Below, piece by piece: positions 11,301 through 20,919 of a DNA stretch of 64,000 nucleotides (its first letter is position 1; each line of letters opens with the position of its first letter). The stretch is from Porites lobata. Taxonomy: Eukaryota; Cnidaria; Anthozoa; Scleractinia; Poritidae. A program made the translations under genes and the position numbers. Under the pieces are notes generated by a model. It saw only the letters and a list, made by a program, of their open reading frames with translations. It ran no database searches and was not told where the DNA came from. Location: assembly GCA_942486035.1 (NCBI GenBank), contig CALNXK010000030.1:252501-316500 (forward strand), given 5' to 3'.

Positions 11301-14025
11301 CTAGGCTAAGTGCAAAACCCTTGTTGAGAAAATCAATGGCTTCGCACTTAGCCTCGCTTTAAAACAGAGACTTGAGGCAACTCGGAAACGGCCCATTGCA
11401 AGTCAATAGAGCCTTTTCACTCACGCGGTCAGCAGCTATACAAGTTCATTCATGGAAAAATAAAGAAGTTTACCTAAGAAGGATTCAAGTCCCACGGAAT
11501 TCGTTTGGGGCACTAACAGGCCGCCATTTCTTTGTCTCAAGACACCAATATGGCGGACGCCTGACGTCATGTCAAAACACTCTATAGGGAAATCAGGGTA
11601 GTGTACATACCTGGCACTGGACCACATATATCTTAATGCTGCTACATACCTCTTCCTCCTCCATCTCCTGATGTTATAATAGTTCTCGTCACCGTTCTCT
11701 TGCCACCGTCACGGTCATAAGTCACCTAAATTAAAGTCATGGTCGTAATTAAGTACAATGTGCACAAATTAGAGGAGACGGTTAATTAATTAGTTGCTTA
11801 AGCCAGTTTTACTAATAGAAATTCTCTTAAAGGCTTATAACAAACTAAACTAACATAACATGATTTTATAATAAATAACATAATTGAAATTGTAACTCTC
11901 AAAACGAATTACTACCCACTAACCCTTACCAGCAAACTCCCTCAGTTAGCATGGCTACCCGTTACAAGTCTTCATTTGTATTTTTTCATTATTAAAACGT
12001 TTCATTCCCTATTGCAAAACGTGAAAACCACCTATTTCCCTCGAATCTCAATGTTTCAGGGGACGAACGCAATGAAACTGAGATATTGAGATTCAAAGGA
12101 TTTTTCCAATAAAGATCCTAATTAAGTTTACTATTCTTCATTGCAAGGCTTGACGCTGTAGTCCGGAAGGAAAAAATATTATCTTCCTTTTCCTGGTTTT
12201 CACTGTTCATAGAGCTGTATATCAAATATACTTACTGTTTCAGTTGTTTCCTGACGTGATGGCCTTCCACCATCATCTCGACGAAAGAACTCTCTTCGAG
12301 TTTCAGTTTCATTTCGATTGGGGGACGATCTTCTGTCGTCATCTCGGCTAAAGAAGTTTCTCCGAGGCTCCGCTTCGTTTCGATACGGAGATGATCTTCT
12401 ATCATCATCTCGGTCGAATATGTCTCTTTTTGGCCCAAATCGGGTATCGTCTCTCGTACTTCTCTCCACAGCACTGTAACTCTTGGAAGCCCCGAGCTTA
12501 TGAAAAAAGAAGGACGAATTAAATAGACTTAAAATTGGTGTAACAGTGAGGGTGAATTGCGTTTACAGTTAAGTTCTTTTTCCGAAACGAGCTATTTTCT
12601 CTGGGTCGTTGCTTACTTAGTCAGGCAATCAGATATTTTACTTTTTTGTTCTTCATCTATCGCGCCGTCTTGGGATACAAAATGCGGATTGATTGAAATC
12701 ACGATTTTAAACATCGATTATAATAAAGATAAACCTAATGACTAGTAATTTTGAAAGAAGGATTAATCAGGTAAAAGCACGGCATAGTGGTACTTGCAGC
12801 CCCCCTAGCGACTGCAATGCTGATTTCAACTTCTTGAGATGGTGACACTGTGAATTAAATTCACTAGCTGATAATGAATTTCATTGAAGAACTAAGCAGC
12901 AGGAACTCCTTCCCAAGATAGCTGTCGTTGATCTTTTGACAATGTCTCTACACTGCCAGTAGAAAGAATCAGAACGGAAAGACAAGACTGAGTTTACCTT
13001 GGGGTTAACGTTTTCTTGAAAATGATTGATGACGTTTCCCGGTGGGCGATATCTTGCCACGACAATGATTTTCCCATCGGAACTTTTAACTTTTGCCATT
13101 CCTAGCTCCTTTGTTTCTTGCCAAACGATCTGTGTAAAGTGACCTGTCCCGCTTTTAAATCCTGGATTTCTAAAATCATAGCTGTTTGTTAAAAAGAAAA
13201 TCAGCTGTGAGTCATTATATTGGTGTCATTCTTAGACATTACCATCATCATTAGGGCTACGATGCGGCACATGACTGAACTTTCTTCGGTATGAATTAGA
13301 GGATAGACAAGACCAATTAGCCCTTACCCATGTTTACGTAATGGATAAGCAAATTTCACTTTGCGTTCATTTGTAATAGAATTGAAAGTGAGAAAAGCCA
13401 TGCACGAAAAGAGCACAAATGCAAGTATAATTTTGCTTAGAAACAGTTTTTGTTGGTGAAATTTGCGTACAACGTAAACATCCATAAGGGCTATGTATTA
13501 GGAGAGAAAAGGACCTAATTAACCTTGGCAAGACAAAGTCTCAGCGAAATTCACAAATCAAAAGTAATTGCACCAATCACTAACAGCCTCTTTGCTCCTT
13601 ACAATCCGCCACAACTAGCCCGAAACTAGCCGTCACAATCGCCTCATCACGCCCATAAGGAAGGGGTGGAAGCAAAACGTTGGATAAGAAAGCAACTATC
13701 GCAAGCTGCAACCGGTAAAGTAAACCTAAATTTGTTGGTACATTATAACTTTCAAACTACTAAAAGTATCGTCTTACTTGTCGACTTCTGCATACCAGCG
13801 ATCCACGACCTCACCACCATTGACTTCGCTCTTTCCTGTCACAGCATATATACTTTCCCCATCGCTAGTGTCCCCTTGTCTCAGACGGCCATCCTTGGCC
13901 AGTTGTTTGGCCCAGCTCTCTGCGTCCTTTTCCAACGATCTTGACCACTTTAGTTGCGGGGCCTGGTGTAGAGATCTATATCTGTTGTGTGCTTCAAGAG
14001 CTTCCTTGCCAAATTTGTCAGGCAT
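7302..14025 (-). CDS. CAP unit 1: predicted double-CAP protein (GAPR-1-like)
   Basis: The proposed coding exons are 13778-14025, 12998-13181, 12236-12496, 11650-11725, 11084-11131, 10913-10963, 8066-8345 and 7302-7518. Together they total 1365 nt, an exact multiple of three, giving 454 residues: CAP1 about 1-144, linker about 145-289, CAP2 about 290-454. All junctions keep frame and all introns are GT-AG except one GC-AG at 11082-11083. No signal peptide and few cysteines are present, as in intracellular GAPR-1/GLIPR2 proteins, which associate with Golgi and lipid-raft membranes. The start is the ATG at 14025, since a TGA lies in frame just upstream. If the 10913 to 8345 splice is not used, CAP1 and CAP2 would be separate genes, but the CAP2 exon has no ATG of its own. 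Confidence 0.7.
8470..8850 (+). repeat. G-tract repeat with recurring GGGGGGCTTATTT
   Basis: The motif GGGGGGCTTATTT and its variants recur at about 8495, 8545, 8558 and 8825, with runs of seven or eight G or C. The block lies upstream of the CAP2 exon inside the proposed 2.6 kb intron of unit 1. It looks like a diverged short mobile element and could form G-quadruplexes. Confidence 0.5.
10032..10411. mobile_element. Fold-back (MITE-like) element with CATTCCGGAATG arms
   Basis: The left end (10032-10074) reads TGATAACGGAATGACTTTC then ATTCCGG. The right end (about 10364-10411) gives the same order on the other strand, arms of about 40 bases. Extra copies of CATTCCGGAATG occur inside. No transposase frame is present. 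It lies in the proposed intron between the unit 1 linker and CAP2. Confidence 0.7.
10570..10897 (+). mobile_element. Non-autonomous element with CCCGGGGG ends and 8-bp TSD
   Basis: The element begins CCCGGGGG and ends CCCCCGGG. It is flanked on both sides by the 8-bp direct repeat TATAAAGC (10562-10569 and 10898-10905). An 8-bp target duplication and short inverted ends suggest a hAT-type MITE. Internally it carries repeated CCTATCCTAGAGTA-type words. A reverse-orientation copy lies at 35907-36293. Its insertion ends only a few bases past the donor of exon 10913-10963. Confidence 0.8.
10913..12496 (-). CDS. Linker exons of CAP unit 1
   Basis: There are four short exons. 12236-12496 (87 codons, phase 0 at both ends) holds nearly three copies of a 22-residue repeat of the type RDDDRRSSPxRNExExRRxFF, strongly charged and probably disordered. 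11650-11725 encodes VTYDRDGGKRTVTRTIITSG plus a Gly-rich end. 11084-11131 encodes DPFESFSRDIRSSFDD. 10913-10963 encodes a Lys/Trp/Asp-rich stretch (..DKWEKWGDRN). The last three all end in phase 1. The VTY..DG..K exon and the FSRD exon have counterparts in unit 2, which supports both as real. The 10913-10963 exon has no counterpart and is less certain. Confidence 0.7.
12998..14025 (-). CDS. CAP1 domain of unit 1 (two exons)
   Basis: Exon 13778-14025 encodes the N-terminal half (MPDKFGKEALEAHNRYRSLH..) and exon 12998-13181 the C-terminal half with GTGHFTQIVW and VVARYRPPGN. The intron splits an Asn codon seven residues after the conserved Trp of WYAEVDN. Of the four cavity residues known in GAPR-1, Glu57, Glu80 and His97 are kept, but the first His is Gln50. 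A GESIY replaces the usual GEN. The exon ends in AAG at a phase-0 donor (12997), exactly where the other CAP1 copies end. The exon starts at about 14032 after an AG. Confidence 0.9.
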
Positions 14026-14032
14026 GTTTCAT
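14018..14032 (-). promoter_or_regulatory. Four-codon uORF overlapping the unit 1 start
   Basis: The first ATG after the presumed 3' splice site (14032) opens ATG AAA CAT GCC TGA, which overlaps the main ATG at 14025 in another frame. It could lower initiation at the main start. It depends on the acceptor at 14033-14034 being used. Confidence 0.4.
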
Positions 14033-15696
14033 CTGCTTTAAATTGACAAAAGAAAAGATATGCTTCAAAACATTCACGATTATCTGACATCACAGTTTCT
14101 CGTCTGAAAATGGCCTCGAATGAACTTAATAATCTTAGAAAAGCCGTCAGTATAAAAACCACGACTTTTTCAGTTTTAATACAATCTTGATTCTTCAAAA
14201 CATTTTATTCGTATTCCCATTCAAGTGATCTACTGACTAACCAAAGCTTAATGATCCTTGATTGTCGAAAGTGAAGAGAGTACTTTTAATCAGCTTCATT
14301 AAAGTGAATACTTCAAATTCTGAGTTAAAAGAAGAATGTATGAAAGAATTTGAATATGTGTCTCCCTGGTCTGAATTTCAAATACGATCGTTTCGCGTTT
14401 TGATGAGAAGGCCATGTCCCTCTCAGTATTATACCCATTTTTATGTCGTTTGTGGCCATTTCATCTACGTCTTACGTCGCTGTTTCCGAGGCCAATATTG
14501 TCGCTGGAAACGAGGTTGTGTCGCTTGTCGGAATTTTACCCAACCATGGCCTCATTATAGTAAAAATCAATCATGCAATCAGTCGATAAATGAATAAATA
14601 TTAAATAAATCGTCAAATGATGTGCAAAGGGGAGGCAAATTAAAACTACAACGCGACTTTCGTTCGATGTGTGATGTCAAGGATTGTTTACAAGGTTAAA
14701 TAGGTCGCAGAATGACGTAAGTAATCATGCAATGCTGATTGGTTTTATTTTAATCACTGACCGTTTAAACAAAAAGGAAAAAAATAATCTGCAGGTTGCC
14801 TCAGGCACCCAATTTATTATGGTGCGGCTTGCAAACAGAAGAATAAATCATTTAGTTGAATTAAAAGAGAAAATTTCCAAGAATATGCGACCTTGATAAA
14901 ACAATAACAACTGGTGTTATAAAAAAGCGTAGTTCCTAAAACACATTATCTGTAACTTGTTCCCTTTGTAAACTTTGTAGTAGCCGTAGTGAAGTGTGAG
15001 CTGGCATAATTAATCAAGTACTGACTTTGTCTAATTTTGGAGTGGTTCAAAAAATTAAACAATATTTTTTCAGTAAACTCATTTTTATTGTTGTAAAAAA
15101 GAAACCGCAGGAAATTGAATACAACTATTTGTTCATGTTTTGACGGCGACGGACATAAAAGCACTAGCAATTAACAAAATAATCCGCGTGTTGTTAATTA
15201 ATGCTGAAGTTCAAGGGTGACTGAAAAAACATGTCATTATAAAATACATGATATGCTTTAAAGATTACAGACGTTTCTACTGGGCTGAGCTGGGATGTTT
15301 TTGATAGGATAGGTCATCAATGAAAGCACATGAATGCTGGTAGATAAATGACGATTTTGATAAGCACTTCTGCAGAGTAACCGAAAGACTACACCCTAAT
15401 CTTGTCAGTTAACAATCTGCGACTTTCTAGAAAAGTAAGCAAAATACCAAAACTGAAAATTCAGAAATGAAATTCGGCCGCACCGACAAGAGGAAACTGT
15501 TCTTGATTTTAATTAAAAATTGCCTTCAGTTGTTTCATTTAGATGAAATTACTAGCAACTATTAAGCACCTTTGTTCTTCACCCCTTGCTATTAACTAAA
15601 GGTAATAGTGCTTTAGAGCATTGACATTCAAAAACATAAATGCATAATTAACTGCAATTCGACTAGGGCTAGTGATATTGGTGATATTATGTTTAC
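14033..15696 (-). other. Probable 5' UTR intron of CAP unit 1
   Basis: No coding features are seen. The AG before 14032 and a CCGAAAG|GTAAAC donor at 15697 would bound this intron. The short open frames inside show no domain. Confidence 0.4.
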
Positions 15697-15800
15697 CTTT
15701 CGGAGCGCGTCGATTCCTCTGTCTTCTTTAGCCCGCTTTGGCTGGGATAACTTTGATTTTTGGGAGTGCAAATATCTTCAAGTAAATAACAAAATTGACA
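15697..15800 (-). other. Candidate 5' UTR exon of CAP unit 1
   Basis: On the minus strand a stretch free of ATG ends at a good donor (CCGAAAG|GTAAAC, exon end 15697). It is the nearest plausible upstream non-coding exon for the gene whose ATG exon begins after an acceptor at 14033. The 5' edge is a guess. Confidence 0.35.
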
Positions 15801-18800
15801 ATAGAACAGCATGAATGTGACGCGATCAGCACCTGTGTCCGTCTTTGTTCTTTCTTTGAAAGGAATTCAGGAGAAAATTAAAATGAAACAATGCAAACCG
15901 ACAATTACGTTAGAAAACAGCTCGAGCGAGGCGCAAGTATCAGTATACAAACCAACACAAAGGCATCAAGCTGACCTCCAACGATACCAAGTTTTGTAGA
16001 CACTTCGATAAGACTTTCGTTACGAGTTAACCAAGCCACTCCGGACGCTTATCAGTGAAAGCTATCGATTCTTCGTTATATTTATACTTAGTTGTCAAGA
16101 TATTAACAATGTTTGTTTTTTGTCTTGTCCAATATTAGCATAATAAGGGCCTTGAGAGGGTTTAGAAAGGCCCAGGCCATGTAAGGAAATTTATGATATT
16201 CTCGATGGTAAAATGTATGGGAAACGGTTGGGAAGAATTAAGATACAAGTCTGACACTGCCATCAGATGCGTAAATTCATTGTTGCCCACCATGCTAAGG
16301 ACTAAGGACAGCGCTTTTTTGATGCACCTTTATGCCCCAAATCCACATACAAATTCTCCAAACTGATCTCCAAGCATGTTCTTAGAGAACTAGCTGAGAG
16401 AATTTGAAAAAAAAAATTATTAGAAAAGCATTTTCCCTTTAAGAAATTTCATGAACTTTACATTTACAGCAACACTTTATTAAGTCGGTACTGAAAAACC
16501 ACGAGATATCACACCAACAGGACCAACTGCAAACATCGACAAGTAAATAACAACATTCTCTTCGCCGTTTCTCATTATGATACATTGCTGTTCTTAGGAG
16601 AAAATTGATGTTGGTCATTCTAAAAGACTTCAAGGGTTAAAAATACTTGAGACGTTATGTCAATTTAATAAGGATCAATAGGCTGGCTATTGACGCTTCG
16701 CATTATCTTGTTCCCATGGATACTAATTTAAAATGTTGTTTTTAACCTTACAATATTTTTAAAAATAAAGAACCAATGTCATGGACTGAAATCATGCAAT
16801 CAGGCAATTCATATGACAGGGAATGTCGACATCAATCCGAAGCTCTCATTCTAGTTAGCTCATCTTTTCGTTCCGAGTAGGACAAATTAAAGCATCACTT
16901 CTGAGACAATACTAAGAGGTGATGGGAGCGGGGGGGAAGGGGGGGGGGGGCAGAGTACATCAATGCTTAAAAGATGCTCTCCACAGGTTAAAAAGGCTTT
17001 TTAAAGCTCCCAGAGTCAAGACAGTCATGTAATGTATATACTATGTTGTTTTACCTTTTGCGTCCACAGTCGGAATCTTATGGTGTTGTCTTATGGTGTG
17101 ACTTTAACCGTAAACTTCCACTTGTTAAAGCCCGCCCCCACCACACTTATAAGTGCCACCCCCGGTTAATTGTAGACGCATCTACCCGTAAACATCCGGG
17201 TGTAAATTCCATTTATGAAGCAAGGACCAGCTTACGAAAAAGAAGGACCCGATCCTAATAAATTAAGATCTAATCAGCAATAAGTGAAAATTATATCAAA
17301 CAAAAGAAGCAAGGCTGATTTTACAGTCGCCGCCGTGCCTTCCGACATATTGATAAAAATATATTTATATATCCCGACTGTACTGAATCAGCCTTGCTTT
17401 TTTTGTATAATATCCGGGTGTAAGCCCTCCCGCATATCAGATTCCCTCTAGGAATGAATTCGATTTTGTATGACATTTTGAAGCAATTAAAAACCAGTAA
17501 ATTCAAAATCGTGTTTTGATCAGCACCGCTATGTCGATTGTCTTGAAACGCTAACCTTATAAGCCCTCCCGGGATACAACCCCCTGCCCCCTTGTCTAGA
17601 TACCTGCCTTAGTATAAAGGGCAAGACTTACAACTAATCTAACTAACAACCGAGCATACATTACCTTTCAACGTTACTTGATTTTAAAAGTTAGAGTTCA
17701 TGGGGGGTGCTTGGAAGTAGTCACTGATCCAAGTCACGTTCTCACGTGCATTCCCTAAAATTTTAATTTAAAAAGGTCAAATCTCAAAAAGTGTGCCAAA
17801 CGGCATATTATTCGCCGATCATGACAAAGCAGACGTTTATGACTGGCATAAATTAGAAAACGTCTAAAATGAGTTCAAACTATTAGGCCTTCCATGTTAA
17901 GGTTTATAGCATAAAACCTTTGAATGCAACAACCTAACTCTCATCGCTACGTGGTTCAAGCTTAACACGCACACCACGGACGCACACGCAGCTATAATTA
18001 TTTAGGAAAATACATGTATGACGAAAATCCCCGGGGCTTGGGAGAAAATCTCTTAATATTTGGCCATTGAACATGTTGAGTCTTCAACAAGGAATATGAT
18101 TCCACTATTTAGAGTCTGGAACAGGGTGTCTTTTTCAACCGGAACTAGGCTGGTGAAGTGTGAAGGCTGGCGTTTAGCGGTCTTCAAGTGTGTTAACCAA
18201 CAATTTTTTTTTCTAATTCCATAATGCTAGATTATAAATTTACTCAATTCTCTCATTGATTCTGTACGCGCGAAACGAAATGAAAATTAATCAGAGTTCT
18301 GAAACTGAAGGTCTAGCGAAATGAACGATTTTTGGCTTCAACAGGGTCAATCAGCGGCGAAAGAAAATTAAATTAATCTATTTGTACCTTACTTACGCAA
18401 TAGTTGTTGAGTACAAATCCAAACTCTTTTATCCAAGCCAAGACGTATTCCACCAGTCTTCAAAAATCTGTTTAAACTGCTGGAGTTCTTCTCTGAATTT
18501 TAAGTTGCACTCTGATTGCGTTGCATTGTTCAGCGTGAACTTGTCACGCGAGTGTCAGGAGACAATTAACGAATGGGTAATATGGGTGGATGAGATCGTC
18601 ACGCGCTGTTCTCCCGTACGATCGTCACGGTCGCGATCGAGCACCTACATCTTGCTTCAAATGTATCGAGTCTAGCTTGGGATGAATATTAAATGTAGGT
18701 GGGGGCTCCTAGTGGGGGTTATTGGGCTGCCCGTGACGCAAAGCGCTCGATCTAGACGGTCGATCTTACGGGAAAAAAAAAAAAAACAGGGGAATGGGAA

Positions 18801-19050
18801 CAGTACAGTAGAGTGGAACGTAGATACAACAAAGGACCAAAGGACTGGCAAAATGTGCTCGCTATAAGGAATTTTAGGCATTGTATAGCGGCTGTTGAAT
18901 GCGCAAAGCGCACTCCCAGACCTCGCTCAATCGAAGGAGAAGTAGCGTGCTACCTTAAATCGCATTACTCTGTAACCTAGTTAACTACCATTAATAAATA
19001 AATAACTTAGAGGCAGCACATCCACAAAATGATTCTTCATCTACTATTCC
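15801..19050. other. Intergenic, AT-rich, with minor repeats
   Basis: No exon was recognised. Visible items are a long G-tract near 16929-16952, inverted AAGCAAGGCTGA / TCAGCCTTGCTT arms at about 17308-17320 and 17389-17400, and a 14-A run near 18774 that may mark the tail of an old retroposed copy. The remainder shows nothing identifiable. Confidence 0.4.
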
Positions 19051-19140
19051 TGATTGCATTACTGTACAGTACAGTACAGTACCCGAAGAAAAAAAACTCT
19101 CGAAACAAGGGAAAGAACCAGCAAAAAACTCAACCCACAT

Positions 19141-19212
19141 ATCGCGTCGACGGGACGGGATTTGAACCCGTGTCAGTGTGAGAGGCGAGTGCTCACACCA
19201 CACCGCGCCACC
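19141..19212 (-). mobile_element. tRNA-derived SINE head
   Basis: The minus strand reads GGGGTGGCGCGGTG (A-box-like), later GAGCACTCGCCTC, and a B box GGTTCAAATCCC at plus 19157-19168, spaced as in a tRNA. The terminal stem does not pair like a true tRNA. A simple repeat of TACAG units (about 19063-19082) lies downstream on that strand, as expected of a SINE tail region. The weak plus-strand ORF 19054-19449 crosses it. Confidence 0.7.
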
Positions 19213-20238
19213 CCTCCTCCCCAAATACAAGATACACAATACAGTGGAATCTCTAATAAACGGACACCCTCGGAACGCGAAAAAGGTGTCCGTAGCTGGA
19301 ACTGGCCGCTCAGAGAATGTAAAAATACAGAGTTTTTATGGGAGTTGAGAAAACAGCGTTTTGTGGAGGTGGCCATAAGAAGAGCTTTCCGCTCAAGCTC
19401 GCGGTTACGAGAGTCCGTGAGGAGAGCTTACACTGTACGTTCAATATAGGCCATTTCCTAGTTCCCCCGGGCCTCTGTTTCAAAACGAGGGTAAGTGCTC
19501 AGCCTTGGATATGGAAATCATGAATAAAACTTATTTTCACAAGAAAGAGTTGTGCACCTAGCCTCATTTTGAAAGCGAGGGTTTTTGGAACCAGTCGGAA
19601 GTGGCCTATTATAACGGTTCGAGATTTGTTCGGGGGGGTTGGGCTAAACACTGAGGAGACAAGACTGCCGAACTTGCAGATGACATTTTCATCATTTTCT
19701 TCATCTTTGATTTACAGATTTAATTTTTTTGCGTTGATTATTTTATTACCGTTTTAGCTTGCAATACACAAACTAATACTACACTCCTGGCCAATTACAC
19801 TTTGTTTTTAACAATTAGTAGTTTTTATATCACCAATAGTTACTCCTTTTTCGATTCTCACTAAAACTTTATGTTACAATAAAACTTAAGTCACTTAATG
19901 CTAATTTATATAATTATTCTAAAAGATTGCCTAGTTTTATCATGCCACGCTATATAAAATCAGACACGCTCCTTAAATATTGTGATCCCGATACTTCCAG
20001 CTCTTACTTGTTCTTTCACTATCGATCATCTATTGTATTTAGATACTCTATTTCTTATTCCTTGAGAACTAATATAAATCTAAAGAAATCTATCGAAAAA
20101 GTGTAAATTTCGATCAGAGTTCCCGCAGCCGGTTTATGATCATGTATGCTTCATGTCAGTATAAATGAATGGGAATTGAATTGACAGGTTTTTGTAACGA
20201 GACATTTAAAGCTTTTCAAAATCTGGTATTTAAGGTAA

Positions 20239-20260
20239 TTTATTAATTAATTAATTTATT
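20239..20260 (-). terminator. Candidate poly(A) signals of CAP unit 2
   Basis: Two AATAAA hexamers on the minus strand (20239-20244 and 20255-20260) lie about 185-205 bases past the stop at 20444, a usual distance in animal 3' ends. The region is AT-rich, so chance hexamers are possible. Confidence 0.4.
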
Positions 20261-20443
20261 TTCGATACTTATACTTTATAACTTTCCAAATTTATACTTT
20301 ATAACTTATAGTTTTCTTAATATTTGCATCCTCTTTACCATAGTTGTAGAATGAAAACTATGCATGATAAAGCTAATGTTTGAGAAACTTAAATTTAAAG
20401 CAAGTGACATTCAAACCAGTATTTAAATCAGATCAATTAATTC

Positions 20444-20919
20444 TCAACCCTTAAACACGTTTTCTTGAAAATGATTCAGCAAATTTCCTGCAGGCTTATA
20501 CCTCCCTACGACGAATGTCAGGCGGCCGTCAGCAGTCTGGGCCTTACCCATTCCTAGCTCCTGACTTTCTTTCCAAACCACTTGCGTGAAATGCCCAGTG
20601 TTGCCTTGGAAACCAGGCTTATTGAACCGATAATCCTTCACCTCAGAATACCACATATTGGTGGCTTCTTCGCCAGCTGTTTCAAATTTACCAGAAAACA
20701 TTGCGATGTTTTCACCAGTTCCTTTGCGTTCGCTTTGGGACGCATGCTGTAGTCTGCGTTCACGAGCTAACTTCTCAGCCCAGGCCTGCGCGTCTTTTGC
20801 GATTTCTTCCGACCATTTTAAAGGTGGCACTTGATGCTTGGCACGGTATTTGTTGTGCGCCTCTAGGGCCTGTTTTGCAAACGCTTTTTTAGACGTAGAG
20901 CTGGGCACGTGCGGAGCTC
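20444..20919 (-). CDS. CAP2 domain of unit 2 (single exon, no own ATG)
   Basis: The exon begins after TTCTTTTCAAG in phase 1 and reads GAPHVPSSTSKKAFAKQALE.., then LQHASQSERKGTGENIAMF, WYSEVKDYRF, NTGHFTQVVW and VVGRYKPAGN, and stops (TGA) at 20444. Its cavity His and Glu residues are all present. No in-frame ATG exists between the upstream stop near 20954 and the domain, so an upstream exon must supply the start. The phase-1 end of 23085-23138 fits directly. Confidence 0.95.

Noticed and set aside
19054..19449. 131-aa plus-strand ORF
   Set aside because: It crosses a tRNA-derived SINE and simple repeats, has no domain and no splice support.
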